Shown here one piece after another: positions 1 through 9,805 of a stretch of 64,000 nt of DNA. The first letter of the stretch is position 1. Each line of letters opens with the position of its first letter. Location of the stretch: contig DASRGG010000028.1 of the NCBI GenBank assembly GCA_035651155.1, positions 62,001 to 126,000 of the forward strand. The letters are read 5' to 3'. The DNA is from CF-39 sp035651155 (GTDB lineage: Bacteria > Chloroflexota > Limnocylindria > P2-11E). The translations under genes and the position numbers were made by a program. Under the pieces are notes generated by a model. That model saw only the letters and a list, made by a program, of their open reading frames with translations. It did no database searches and was not told the DNA's origin.

Positions 1-489
1 CGCCGAGACCGCGCTCACCGGCAGGCCGCCCTCGGCCTCCTCGTGATTCGCGATCGCGCCCATGATCGTCGCGATCTCCTCGACGTCGAAGCCGAGCTCT
101 TCGAGGATGTCCTTCGCGATGAGCGCGCCGGTCTGACCGTGCTTCTCGCGCGTGACGACGTTGCCGATGTCGTGGAGGTACGCGGCGACCGCCGCGATCT
201 CGCAGCGCCGTGGCTCGTGGCCGAGCGACTTCAGGATGAAGCGCGCGCCATCGGCCGCCGTGTTCGCGTGCCGCTCGCCGTGCTCGGTGTATCCGATGGC
301 GCCGGTCTGCGCGTTCGCGGAGCGGATGTACGTCTTCACGCGGACGTCCGCTTTGACCTGATCGAGCGCGGGTCCCTGTCGCTTCGCCTCGGCCGGGGTC
401 TTCGTCTTGGTCTCGGCGCGGTGGACCTTCTTCTGCTCGTCGGGTCGCGCGGTGTCGTCGCGACGCGGTGCGGGCGCGGTCTCAGCCAT
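1..489 (-). CDS. HD-domain phosphohydrolase family protein (C-terminus cut off)
   Basis: The first 163 codons are inside the window, from an ATG at 489; the 3' end runs off the left edge. After a charged, low-complexity N-terminus of about 45 residues comes an HD-type metal-binding core: a histidine in EHGERH, the paired HD in AAYLHDIGN, then H in EKHGQT and H in NHEE. HD proteins hydrolyse phosphate esters of nucleotides or phospholipids; the substrate cannot be told here. It is the last gene of a minus-strand string that begins with the methylmalonyl-CoA mutase at 9086. Eleven bases separate it from the SCP2-like gene upstream. Confidence 0.75.
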   Translation of the reverse strand, partial: MAETAPAPRRDDTARPDEQKKVHRAETKTKTPAEAKRQGPALDQVKADVRVKTYIRSANAQTGAIGYTEHGERHANTAADGARFILKSLGHEPRRCEIAAVAAYLHDIGNVVTREKHGQTGALIAKDILEELGFDVEEIATIMGAIANHEEAEGGLPVSAVSA

Positions 490-500
490 GCGTGGCGATG

Positions 501-932
501 CTACGACCGGCGCGACTCCTCCGTGTACGCCTGCTGAAGGCGCTCCGCGACCTGCTGCAGCCAGCGCAATTCGGCGAGGCCGGCGCGCGCGACGACCATG
601 CCGCGGGTGAACGCGAGCCATGGTCGCAGCGTCCCTGAGACAAGACCCAGCCACGTCGCGCCGTTCGCGTCGACCTTCGGACCCTTCCCCTTCACGTCCG
701 CGACCTCGGCGTGCAGCTTGCCGTCGCCCGCCTGCAGCTCGACGGCCTCGCCGGTGTCGGTAAAGCGCAGGAGCGCGCGGCCCGCGGCGACGTCGCGCAG
801 GTTCTCGAGGACGCGCTCGTCGGCGGCCGCGGCGGTGAGGATCGCGAGCACGGCGTCGCGCGCGTTCACGCGATTCGGCGGGGAGGACGCGGCGACGCGC
901 GCGGCCTCGACCGCCTCTTCGAGACGCGTCAT
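501..932 (-). CDS. SCP2-like sterol/lipid-carrier domain protein
   Basis: This is a 143-residue protein. Residues 50-125 look like a sterol carrier protein 2 fold: a segment with RFTDTGEAVEL, then KGKGPKVDANGATWLGL, then an L/G-rich stretch ending in a helix. SCP2-like domains bind hydrophobic ligands, but no ligand can be assigned here. Its ATG overlaps the tsaD stop codon (ATGA), so it is probably translationally coupled to tsaD. The assignment rests on pattern resemblance only; a generic helical hypothetical protein is the alternative. Confidence 0.55.
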   Translation of the reverse strand: MTRLEEAVEAARVAASSPPNRVNARDAVLAILTAAAADERVLENLRDVAAGRALLRFTDTGEAVELQAGDGKLHAEVADVKGKGPKVDANGATWLGLVSGTLRPWLAFTRGMVVARAGLAELRWLQQVAERLQQAYTEESRRS

Positions 933-1927
933 GCGAGCTTCAAGTCGCTGCGCACGGTCTGTGGGATCTCCGTGCCGCGATGGCGCAGCACAAAGAAGGC
1001 CGCGGCGCCGATCATCGCGCCGTTGTCGGTGCAGAGGCGCGGCGGCGGCACCACGAGCGGGCGACCGATCCGCTTCGCGATCTCCTCGCGCAGCGGGCCG
1101 TTCGCGGCGACGCCGCCGCCAAGGAGCACCGTGTCCACGGCGTGCTCCGCCGCCGCGCGCGCGGTCTTCTCCGCGAGCATGTCGACGATCGCCTTCTGGA
1201 AGGACGCGGCGACGTCGGCCACCGGCACCTCGCCTTTCGCCTCGAGCGCGCGCACCAGACGCTGCACCGCCGTCTTGAGGCCCGAGAACGAGAAGTCGTA
1301 GCGGTCCGCGACGCTCGCGCGCGGCAGCGGGAACGAGTTGGGATCGCCCGCCTTCGCGGCCCGCTCGATGAGCGGTCCGCCGGGGAAGCCCAGGCCGAGG
1401 AGACGCGCGACCTTGTCGAACGCCTCGCCCGCGGCGTCGTCGATGGTGCGGCCGAGCGGGCGGAACCGACGGTGCCCTTCCATGAGCACGAGATCGCTGT
1501 GCGCGCCGCTCACCACGAGCACGATCGCCGGGATCTCGGGCTCGGGCGGCGCCACCTCGCCCTCGTACAGCCAGTTCGCGTACACGTGTCCCTCGAGATG
1601 ATTCACGCCGACGAAGGGAAGGCCCGCGGCGAGCGCGAGGCCGCGCGCGTAGTTCGCGCCGACGAGAAGGCATCCGATGAGCCCTGGGCCCACCGTCGCG
1701 GCGACGGCGTCGACGCCGCGCAGCTCGATGCCCGCGTCGCGGAGCGCGGTCTGCGTGATCGCGTCGAGCGCGCGCAGGTGTTCGCGCGCGGCGACCTCGG
1801 GAACGATGCCGCCCGTCTCCTGGTGCGCCAGCTGCGACGCGACGACGTTCGACAGGATCCGGCGGCCGTCGTCGACGACCGCGACGCCCGTCTCGTCGCA
1901 CGACGTCTCGACCGAGAGGACGCGCAT
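929..1927 (-). CDS. tsaD: tRNA N6-adenosine threonylcarbamoyltransferase TsaD
   Basis: TsaD transfers the threonylcarbamoyl group from TsaC-made adenylate to A37 of ANN-decoding tRNAs, working with TsaB and TsaE in the cytoplasm. The 332-residue protein matches the family length. It begins with the ASKHA phosphate loop (VETSCDETGVAV) and carries the metal-binding HxxxH in VNHLEGH, then SGAHSDLVL, FPGGP and the adenosine-binding GGGVAANGPLR. The ATG at 1927 shares one base with the rimI stop (TGATG). With tsaE, tsaB and rimI it forms a compact t6A module. Confidence 0.96.
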   Translation of the reverse strand: MRVLSVETSCDETGVAVVDDGRRILSNVVASQLAHQETGGIVPEVAAREHLRALDAITQTALRDAGIELRGVDAVAATVGPGLIGCLLVGANYARGLALAAGLPFVGVNHLEGHVYANWLYEGEVAPPEPEIPAIVLVVSGAHSDLVLMEGHRRFRPLGRTIDDAAGEAFDKVARLLGLGFPGGPLIERAAKAGDPNSFPLPRASVADRYDFSFSGLKTAVQRLVRALEAKGEVPVADVAASFQKAIVDMLAEKTARAAAEHAVDTVLLGGGVAANGPLREEIAKRIGRPLVVPPPRLCTDNGAMIGAAAFFVLRHRGTEIPQTVRSDLKLA

Positions 1928-2445
1928 CAGCCGCCCGCTTCGAGCGAGGCCCGGAGCTTCGAAAGGCGCTCGCGCACCGCGCGGTCGCGCAGCCGATCGG
2001 TCCACATGATGATCGCGTCCTCGTTGTTGTCCGAGTAGTAGCGCCGGCGGATACCGGCCGGCCGGAACCCGTACTTCTCGTAGAGGCGCTGCGCCGGGAT
2101 GTTCGACGCGCGCACCTCGAGGGTCAGCCACTCCGCGCCGAGCTTCTCGGCGCGCTCGAAGAGCGCGATGAGCATCCGCTCGCCGATCTTCCGCCGGCGG
2201 CACTCGGGGAGGACGGCGAAGGTGGTGATGTGCGCCTCGTCGAGCGAGAGCCACAGTCCCGCGTATCCGACGATGCGATCGCCCTCGCGCGCGACGATGT
2301 AGTGCGCGTTCTTGTTCTGGGTCAGCTCGTGGCGGAAGGCGTTCGCCGGCCACGGCACCGGGAACGAGGCGCGCTCGACCTCCTGCACCGCATCGATGTC
2401 GTCGATCTTCATCTCGTCGATCGTGATGGGGAACAGCGCGACCAT
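1927..2445 (-). CDS. rimI: Ribosomal protein S18-alanine N-acetyltransferase (GNAT family)
   Basis: This 172-residue GNAT acetyltransferase has the acetyl-CoA loop as VLPECRRRKIGERML (about 78-92) and the conserved NIPAQRLYEKYGF segment (about 115-127). RimI acetylates the N-terminal alanine of ribosomal protein S18. Its gene is very often placed between tsaB and tsaD, as it is here. The ATG at 2445 overlaps the tsaB stop by one base. The position between the two Tsa genes is what selects RimI from the many GNAT families. Confidence 0.88.
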   Translation of the reverse strand: MVALFPITIDEMKIDDIDAVQEVERASFPVPWPANAFRHELTQNKNAHYIVAREGDRIVGYAGLWLSLDEAHITTFAVLPECRRRKIGERMLIALFERAEKLGAEWLTLEVRASNIPAQRLYEKYGFRPAGIRRRYYSDNNEDAIIMWTDRLRDRAVRERLSKLRASLEAGG

Positions 2446-3182
2446 CACGATCTCCTCGGCAGGCCGAGTGCCGCGTCGTCGTGCGGCGCCGGCGCGAACG
2501 GTTGGTCGAAGGACACGCGGATCGCCGGCTGCTTCACGTAGATCGGCTCGATCTCGCCGAGCTTCGCCTGCGGCTCGCTCTCGAGCGCGCGCCAGCCGAG
2601 CTCCGCGAGGTATCCGGCGCGCCGCATCTGCGACGCGGGCGGCGCGAACAGCGCCTTCGGTCCGAGAAGATCGCGCAGGAGGCGCTCGGCCTCCTCGTCG
2701 ATCTCTCCGACGAAGAGCGTGTGCGTGCCGATCTGGCGGCAGAGATCCGGCAAGGTGGAGACGATATACGGCGAGCGCCGCATCCATTTGCGATTCCGCT
2801 CCTGGTAGAAGGCGGCGTACCACTCGCCGCGCCCCGCAGGGAGCAGCGGACAGGTGCGCCGCTTGCTCGGCGCGTGCGGGTACGCGAGCACGTCGAGCGT
2901 CGAGACGCCGACCAGCGCCGCGCCCGCGCCGCGCGCGATGCCCTGCGCCGCGGCGATCGCGACCCGCAGACCGGTGAACGAGCCGGGCCCCGTCGCGACG
3001 GCGACGCGGTCGACGTCGGCGAGGCTCGCGCGCGCCTGCCCGAGCAGCCGCTCGATCGATGGGAAGAGCTCGTCGCCGTGGCGGCGTTGCGCGCGCCACG
3101 TCTCTTCGGCGAGCACGGATCGGCCGTCGTACAGCGCCACGGACGCCCACGCCGTCGAGGTGTCAAGCGCCAAGAGAGTCAC
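2445..3182 (-). CDS. tsaB: tRNA threonylcarbamoyladenosine biosynthesis protein TsaB
   Basis: TsaB is the non-catalytic ASKHA-fold partner of TsaD in t6A synthesis. The 245-residue protein opens with LALDTSTAWASVAL and carries the family signature GPGSFTGLRVAIAAAQG near residues 65-81, followed by GVSTLDVLA. The C-terminal half is less conserved, as is usual. It overlaps the end of tsaE by about 20 bases and is directly followed by rimI. Confidence 0.93.
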   Translation of the reverse strand: MTLLALDTSTAWASVALYDGRSVLAEETWRAQRRHGDELFPSIERLLGQARASLADVDRVAVATGPGSFTGLRVAIAAAQGIARGAGAALVGVSTLDVLAYPHAPSKRRTCPLLPAGRGEWYAAFYQERNRKWMRRSPYIVSTLPDLCRQIGTHTLFVGEIDEEAERLLRDLLGPKALFAPPASQMRRAGYLAELGWRALESEPQAKLGEIEPIYVKQPAIRVSFDQPFAPAPHDDAALGLPRRS

Positions 3183-3690
3183 GGAACTCCTCGAGCAGCC
3201 GCTGCGATCGCGGACCCATCGCCTCGATCACCACGCCGCGCTTCGTGTCGGCGATGTGCTCGAGCCGGATGTCGAGGCGGTCCGCCGGAAGCGATGCGCC
3301 GGCGCGGTCCGGCCACTCGATCACGGTGATCCCACCGGCGTCGAGGGTCTCCTCCCATCCGGTCGTGCCGAGGTCCTGCGTCTGGAGGCGATAGAGGTCG
3401 AGGTGATAGAGCGGCATCCGTCCACCGTAATGCTCCCGCAGGATGATGAACGTCGGGCTCGCGACGTCGCCCGGATCCAGCCCGATGCCCGCGGCGACGC
3501 CCTTCGCGAGGACGGTCTTCCCCGCGCCGAGCTCGCCCCACAGCGCGAGGACGTCGCCCGGCCGCGCCAGGCGCGCGAGCCGTTCGCCGATCCGTTCGGT
3601 GTGCAGGGACGACTGGCTGACGAGATCGAGTGAGCGCGGTCTATGCGGTGGGTCCGCCCGCCGTTCCGCGCTCGAATCTGCGGCGCTCAA
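3163..3690 (-). CDS. tsaE: tRNA threonylcarbamoyladenosine biosynthesis ATPase TsaE
   Basis: TsaE is the P-loop ATPase needed for turnover of the TsaBD complex. The Walker A motif is GELGAGKTVLAKG, followed by SPTFIILREHYGG, LYHLDLYRL, and VIEWPDRAG, all diagnostic of the family. The start is uncertain. The protein should begin just before SLDLVSQSSLHTERIGERL, but the only usual start codon in frame is TTG at 3690, which overlaps the upstream small membrane-protein gene by 50 bases. It lies in one string with tsaB, rimI and tsaD. Confidence 0.9.
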   Translation of the reverse strand: MSAADSSAERRADPPHRPRSLDLVSQSSLHTERIGERLARLARPGDVLALWGELGAGKTVLAKGVAAGIGLDPGDVASPTFIILREHYGGRMPLYHLDLYRLQTQDLGTTGWEETLDAGGITVIEWPDRAGASLPADRLDIRLEHIADTKRGVVIEAMGPRSQRLLEEFRDSLGA

Positions 3691-3937
3691 GGACGAGGCG
3701 AATGGTAAGGCCGAGGAACGAGCCGAAGAGCGCCGCCCAGATGAGCAGCCACCAGGACGTCGGAAGCACGCAGAGCGCGTCGAGCGGCGTTCCCGTGCCG
3801 CAGACGAGCGACGCGAGGAGCGGGACGAACCCCAGCAGGCCGACGATCGTGCGACGGCGCCCGAGCCGCCGCTGCGACGCGAGGAACTCGGCGCGCTTCT
3901 TGGCGGCATCGCGGTCGGCGCGCTTCTTCTTCGCCAC
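3641..3937 (-). CDS. Small two-helix membrane protein, function unknown
   Basis: This 98-residue protein starts with a very basic, lysine/arginine-rich stretch (about residues 1-30). Two hydrophobic segments follow, about 31-50 and 58-82, with a cysteine-containing loop between them and a short basic tail. The positive N-terminus suggests an inside-facing start. No family was recognised. It lies between the sandwich-hybrid protein gene and tsaE, 6 bases after the former and overlapping the proposed start of the latter. Confidence 0.65.
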   Translation of the reverse strand: MAKKKRADRDAAKKRAEFLASQRRLGRRRTIVGLLGFVPLLASLVCGTGTPLDALCVLPTSWWLLIWAALFGSFLGLTIRLVLERRRFERGTAGGPTA

Positions 3938-3943
3938 GGCGGG

Positions 3944-4963
3944 CTAGCGTGACGCCGCGAGCGCGATCACGTTCGCCGCCGGGACCGGCCCCTCCGACGT
4001 CATGACCGCGCGCGTCGAGCGCTCGCTCGCGAAGCGCGTCTCGTCGGCCATGGTCACCGGTCCGTCGAGCGGCCGGACCGCGCCCCACTCCGCGTGGAGC
4101 GCGACCGACGACGGCATCGGGATCGCGACCGCGCCGGCCGCCGCGAACACGAAGAGTCGCGCGGAGGCGGTGTGGATCGCGGCGCGCGCGCTCGCGAGAT
4201 CGCGGAACGGCGCGAAGAGCGACAGTGGGAGCTGGGCCGATCCGAATCCGAGGAGACACAGCACCGTGGGCAGGTCCGTCTGCGACGGCGCGCCGTGCGC
4301 GGTCGTGGCGTCGCCGAACACCGCGCGCAGACCCGCCGCCGGAACGGCGCCCGCAACGACGGCGGCGACCCCACACGCGTGCGCGCGCGCGATGGCCTCC
4401 GCGCCGCTGCGGCCGCCGGCCACGAGGATGCGGCCGCGCTGGGTCACGTCGACGCGCGACGGCACGATCTCCTCGCCAGCCGTCCCCACCGCGAGCGCGA
4501 GCTCCCCGATGGCGTCAGGACCGAACGCCGCGACGGCCTGCAGGCACCACGCGCTCCCTTCGACGGTGACCGTCGACTCGGTCGACTCGGTCACGCGGCC
4601 ATCGAGCGTCGAGCGCACCGTCCAGCGGTCGACGATCGGCGCGATCTCGATGTCGCCGTCGCCACGCACGTGCGCGATGCGGCCATCGATGGGCGAGCTC
4701 ACCGCGCGCGCGAAGCGCCGGCCGGTGCGCGCGACGACCATCCCCTTCTTCACCTCCGCGCCCACGCTCACCCGCATGACGCGACCCAGGTCCCGTGGCG
4801 CGACGCCGATGTGCCGCGCGCCGGCCACGCGCACCGGCGCTCCGTACGTCGTGCCGGTGGCGATGACGTCGCCCGCGCGCACCTGCTGACCGAGGGGCGC
4901 GCGCTCGGACACGCCGACCGGCAGGTCGTGAGCGGCCTTCCATTCGTCGTAGCGCCAGGTCAC
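3944..4963 (-). CDS. Conserved protein with barrel-sandwich-like N-terminal half, partner of the GlmL-like protein
   Basis: This is a 339-residue protein from a GTG at 4963 that overlaps the stop of the preceding gene (GTGA). The N-terminal half has repeated short beta segments with glycine turns (RAGDVIATGTTYGAPVRV, EVKKGMVVARTGRR, SPIDGRIAHVRGDGDIEI), reminiscent of biotinyl/lipoyl-type sandwich hybrids but without a modifiable lysine motif. The second half contains RGRILVAGGRSGAEAIARA and a hydrophobic alanine-rich stretch. I do not know its function. The coupled position behind the GlmL-like gene suggests the two proteins work together. Confidence 0.6.
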   Translation of the reverse strand: MTWRYDEWKAAHDLPVGVSERAPLGQQVRAGDVIATGTTYGAPVRVAGARHIGVAPRDLGRVMRVSVGAEVKKGMVVARTGRRFARAVSSPIDGRIAHVRGDGDIEIAPIVDRWTVRSTLDGRVTESTESTVTVEGSAWCLQAVAAFGPDAIGELALAVGTAGEEIVPSRVDVTQRGRILVAGGRSGAEAIARAHACGVAAVVAGAVPAAGLRAVFGDATTAHGAPSQTDLPTVLCLLGFGSAQLPLSLFAPFRDLASARAAIHTASARLFVFAAAGAVAIPMPSSVALHAEWGAVRPLDGPVTMADETRFASERSTRAVMTSEGPVPAANVIALAASR

Positions 4964-6369
4964 GCCGGCTCCGATGGCAGCACGTCGAGCGCGGTGTACC
5001 AGCGCGCGAGGGCCGGGATGCGCTCCGCGTCGCGCGGCGGAAGCGCGAGCGGCCGGCCCCGCGCGTCGATGACGACGCCGAGCGCGAGCCCGCTCGCCGA
5101 CGGGCGCTCCGCGGAGGGCGCGATGCGCAGCTCGACCGCGCCGCGCGTGGGTACGAGGAAGAACGCGCCACGCGCGACGCGCTCTTCGATCGTGCCGCTC
5201 GCGTCGATCACCGTCACGCTCGCGGAGCGGCGCGGCCACATCGCCGCGATCATCGCGAGCGGCTCGACCGCCGAGAGGACCTCGCTCCCGCCGCGCGAGG
5301 CGATCGCGCCGGCCGCGACGAGGGCGTCGGGACGCTCGCGCAGCACGACGTGCATGCTCTCGGGCGCGAGCGCGTCGACCGCGGCGAGCACGGTCTGCTG
5401 CGCGCGCGGGAATCGCGCGAGATCGCCGGTGCAGACGATGTGCTGGGCGGCGCGGAGCGGGGCCGTCGCCACACCCGCGCGCTCCGCCTCGGCGAGGACG
5501 TGCGCGAGGGACTCTCGGGCGAGCGCGAGCTCGAGCGCGAGCGTGGTGGGGTTCGCCGCGACGGCATCGGGCCAGCGGGCACGGTTGAAGATACGATCGA
5601 GGAGCGCCGGGCCGTCGATCGCGCGCGGCATCCAGCGCCGGACGCGCTCGATGCCGGCCCGCGCGACCACGCGGTCCGCGCTGACGCCGAGGCCGACGTG
5701 CGCGTGCAGCCCGATGGTCGGCGCTCCGGCGGTCGCGAGCGCGAGCGACGAGGTCTGGCCGCTCGCGTCGACGACGAGCGTGGACCGGCCCGTAGCGGCG
5801 GCGAGCGCGCGCGCCGCGGACTCGATCGCCTCGTCGCGCAACACGAGCTCGCCGTGGCTCCGCCGCATGCCGCGCAGCCGCGACACGATCGCGTCGCGCG
5901 CCTGGGTCGAGCCCGCCTCGGGCACCGTCTCGAGCGTCAGTCCCGCGAGGGCCGGATCGAGACGCGACCGCATCCGCTCGTCCGCCGCGACGAGCACGAG
6001 CGGCGCGGGCCGGCGCGACGCGCAGCCGAGGCGCAGCGCTTCGGCGAGATCGGTCATGCGGTCGGCGTCCTGCGCCGAGCCGATGAACAGCACGGCGTCG
6101 GGGCGCGCTTCCCGCAGCGCGGTCGCGCGCTCCACGAGCGTCACGCGCGCGTCGCCGCGGAGCGTGAGCACCGGATCGACGCACGCGGCGAGCGCGATCG
6201 CGCGCGCGGCGGCGAGGTCGGGCTGCGCGCGACCGACGAGGAGCGCCACCCGGAGCGGTTCGCCGAGGCCGACCCGCAGGTCGGGGAGGTCCGCGCCCGG
6301 ACCGACGCGACCGACGCTCGTCTCGTGGACGACGTCGACCGTGGGCGCGAGTCCGGGCGCCGAGGTCAA
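4960..6369 (-). CDS. GlmL/MutL-like ASKHA-fold protein (divergent)
   Basis: This is a 469-residue protein. A TTG start at 6369 overlaps the stop of the amidotransferase gene (TTGA), and no better start is in frame. Residues about 175-280 resemble the actin-like ATPase half of glutamate mutase accessory protein GlmL/MutL: a strand STLVVDASGQTSSLAL, then GLHAHVGLGVSADRV, then a helical region with NPTTLALELALARE. The usual N-terminal DxGSTTTK phosphate loop is absent, so ATPase activity is doubtful. It sits between a B12 mutase cluster and the Tsa genes; a role in B12 mutase maintenance is only inference. Confidence 0.5.
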   Translation of the reverse strand: MTSAPGLAPTVDVVHETSVGRVGPGADLPDLRVGLGEPLRVALLVGRAQPDLAAARAIALAACVDPVLTLRGDARVTLVERATALREARPDAVLFIGSAQDADRMTDLAEALRLGCASRRPAPLVLVAADERMRSRLDPALAGLTLETVPEAGSTQARDAIVSRLRGMRRSHGELVLRDEAIESAARALAAATGRSTLVVDASGQTSSLALATAGAPTIGLHAHVGLGVSADRVVARAGIERVRRWMPRAIDGPALLDRIFNRARWPDAVAANPTTLALELALARESLAHVLAEAERAGVATAPLRAAQHIVCTGDLARFPRAQQTVLAAVDALAPESMHVVLRERPDALVAAGAIASRGGSEVLSAVEPLAMIAAMWPRRSASVTVIDASGTIEERVARGAFFLVPTRGAVELRIAPSAERPSASGLALGVVIDARGRPLALPPRDAERIPALARWYTALDVLPSEPA

Positions 6370-7055
6370 GGCGTCGCGATCGGCGAGCGGCTCGCCTCCG
6401 CCACGAACGCTCCGAAGATGCGCGCCGCCGCGCCGTCGACCTCGCTGGTGCGCTCGGGATGCCACTGGACCCCCACGACCCAGCGGTGCGCGTCCGATTC
6501 GAACGCCTCCACCAGTCCGTCGTGCCGCACCGTCGCGCGGAGCGATGGCGCGAGCCGGTCCGGCGTCACCGCCTGGTGATGCCGCGAGTTCACGCGCATC
6601 CGGCCCGGCGCTGTCGCGCGGGCGAGCTTCGTCCCGTCGGCGACCTCGAGGACATGCTCGATTACCTCGTCGCCTTTCACCTGATGGCCCGGAACGTCCA
6701 TCGCCAGCCCGCCGCCGAGAGCGACGTTGATCAGCTGGAAGCCGCGGCAGATGCCGAGCACGGGAAGATCGCCGTCCATGGCCTGGCGCGCGAGCGCGAG
6801 CTCCAGCGCGTCGCGCTCGGGCAGGACGTTCTCGCACCTGCGCTCGCTGTCGACCTCGCCGTAGCGCTCGGGCGCGATGTCCCCACCACCAGACAAGCAC
6901 ACGCCGGCGAGGTCGGGAGGGATGCGGTCGCCAGGCTCGAGCACGACGACCTCCGCGCCCGCGTCGCGCAGCACGCGCAGGTACCGCTCGCGCGCGGCGA
7001 GGTTCCGCGGGGTCCTCGCGGCGGAAACGGTGAGGGCGATGCGCGGACGCGTCAT
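6366..7055 (-). CDS. Class I glutamine amidotransferase, gamma-glutamyl-GABA hydrolase-like
   Basis: This 229-residue protein has the peptidase C26 / PuuD-like layout: LSGGGDIAPERYG, the nucleophile elbow GICRGFQLINVALGG (catalytic Cys), SRHHQAV, and the His-Glu pair in VGVQWHPE. Members hydrolyse gamma-glutamyl amides such as gamma-glutamyl-GABA. The true substrate is unknown and no putrescine-pathway genes are near. It lies 10 bases after the methylmalonyl-CoA epimerase gene and overlaps the GlmL-like gene. Confidence 0.85.
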   Translation of the reverse strand: MTRPRIALTVSAARTPRNLAARERYLRVLRDAGAEVVVLEPGDRIPPDLAGVCLSGGGDIAPERYGEVDSERRCENVLPERDALELALARQAMDGDLPVLGICRGFQLINVALGGGLAMDVPGHQVKGDEVIEHVLEVADGTKLARATAPGRMRVNSRHHQAVTPDRLAPSLRATVRHDGLVEAFESDAHRWVVGVQWHPERTSEVDGAAARIFGAFVAEASRSPIATP

Positions 7056-7065
7056 CGCCTCAATG

Positions 7066-7478
7066 CTAGCGAGGGAGCTCGATGAGCTCGACGAGCACGC
7101 CCCCCGACGCGCGCGGATGCAGGAACGCGACGCGCCCCTCGACACCCCGTCGCGGGTTCTGGTCGATGAGCTCGACGCCGTCGCGCGCCAGCCGAGCCAG
7201 CGTGCCGGCGAGGTCCGCCACCTCGAAGCAGAGGTGATGCATCGTCGCGCGGCCGCGCTCCGCGAGGAACCGCGCGATGCCGGACTCCGCGTCCGTCGGC
7301 TCGAGCAGCTCCACCCGCGATCCGTCGCGCGTCGCGAAGACCACGCGGACGCGCTGGTCGGGCACGCGGTGCTCGGGCCCGACGGCGTAGCCGAGGACAT
7401 CGCGATAGAAGGGAGCGGCCTCGCGGAGCGACGGCACCGCGACGCCGACGTGGTGGAGCGGTCCGGCCGCGATCCCGG

Positions 7479-7482
<4 letters not shown>
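7066..7482 (-). CDS. mce: Methylmalonyl-CoA epimerase
   Basis: The enzyme interconverts (S)- and (R)-methylmalonyl-CoA. The 138-residue vicinal-oxygen-chelate protein begins LHHVGVAVPSLREAAPFYRD (metal-binding His), continues with RVELLEPT and MHHLCFEVAD (second His), and ends GGVLVELIELP (metal Glu). The ATG at 7482 overlaps the stop of the mutase gene (ATGA), which fits a co-translated propionate pathway. An earlier start is possible but would add only an arginine-rich stretch. Confidence 0.92.
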
Positions 7483-9086
<1,604 letters not shown>

Positions 9087-9112
9087 GGACCGATGGTAGG
9101 GCGCTCGCTACC

Positions 9113-9805
9113 GTGAGCGCCGTGCGACGGTACGCGGTGCTCGCGCTCGTCGTCGGATCGATCGCGCTCGGCCCGCGGCCCGCGCTCGCATGCAGCTGCG
9201 TCCGATCCACGAGGGCGCAGCTCGTCGGCAACGCCTCCGTCATCTTCACCGGAACCGCGACCGGGCGCACGGGAGCGTTCCCCCTTTCGTTCGCCTGCTC
9301 GGGTTCGAGCGCCGATCCCGTGTTCGTCACGTTCGACGTCGACATGGTGTTCAAAGGGGACGTCGCGCGGACGGCAACGGTCGGCACGGTCGCGAGCGGG
9401 GCGAGCTGCGGCTACGAATTCGCCGTCGGGAAGCGCTACACCGTGTTCGCGACGGCCACCGATGGCCGGCTCGAGACGAATCTCTGCCGTGGGAACGTCG
9501 AGGGCCACATCGCGCCCGGCGACTATGGGCGGTGGCGCCCGCTGGACGAGCAAGCCCGTCCCGCTCGCGGCCCTGACGGAGTTGGAGCGTATGGCTGCCC
9601 ACGTCCCCAATCCCGTCCCGCGGCTGACGTACGCACTTTGGACTCGCTCCGGCGTGGACCCTGCGATCGCGCGGCGGAGCGTTCATGCATGCGTGGTGGC
9701 GGACGTCCTGCGTCAGGTCCATCCGGCTCCTCGCCGAGCCACTCCCCGGTATCGACCTCATTCAGCTGTGCCTCTCGCGGAGCGATCACCGCGGCCGGAG
9801 GATGA
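9113..9805 (+). CDS. Secreted NTR/TIMP-like domain protein
   Basis: A signal peptide (hydrophobic LALVVGSIALGPRPALA) is followed at once by a CxC pair, the typical mature start of netrin-like (NTR) domains. Further motifs fit: VIFTGTATG, FDVDMVFKGDV, SCGYEFAVGKRYTVFA and a last cysteine in NLCRGN. The NTR part ends near residue 140. The remaining 90 residues are proline/arginine-rich with no recognisable fold, so the reading frame may have shifted there. It starts with GTG, is divergent from the mutase operon, and overlaps the 3' end of the acylase gene by 20 bases. Confidence 0.6.
   Translation: MSAVRRYAVLALVVGSIALGPRPALACSCVRSTRAQLVGNASVIFTGTATGRTGAFPLSFACSGSSADPVFVTFDVDMVFKGDVARTATVGTVASGASCGYEFAVGKRYTVFATATDGRLETNLCRGNVEGHIAPGDYGRWRPLDEQARPARGPDGVGAYGCPRPQSRPAADVRTLDSLRRGPCDRAAERSCMRGGGRPASGPSGSSPSHSPVSTSFSCASRGAITAAGG

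Noticed and set aside
4094..6730. Long plus-strand open frame opposite the GlmL-like pair
   Set aside because: Low-complexity Arg/Ala/Ser translation without motifs; the minus strand has coupled genes with conserved features.
9095..9112. Short inverted repeat GGTAG...CTACC before the NTR gene
   Set aside because: Only five bases per arm and touching the start codon; too short to support as an operator.
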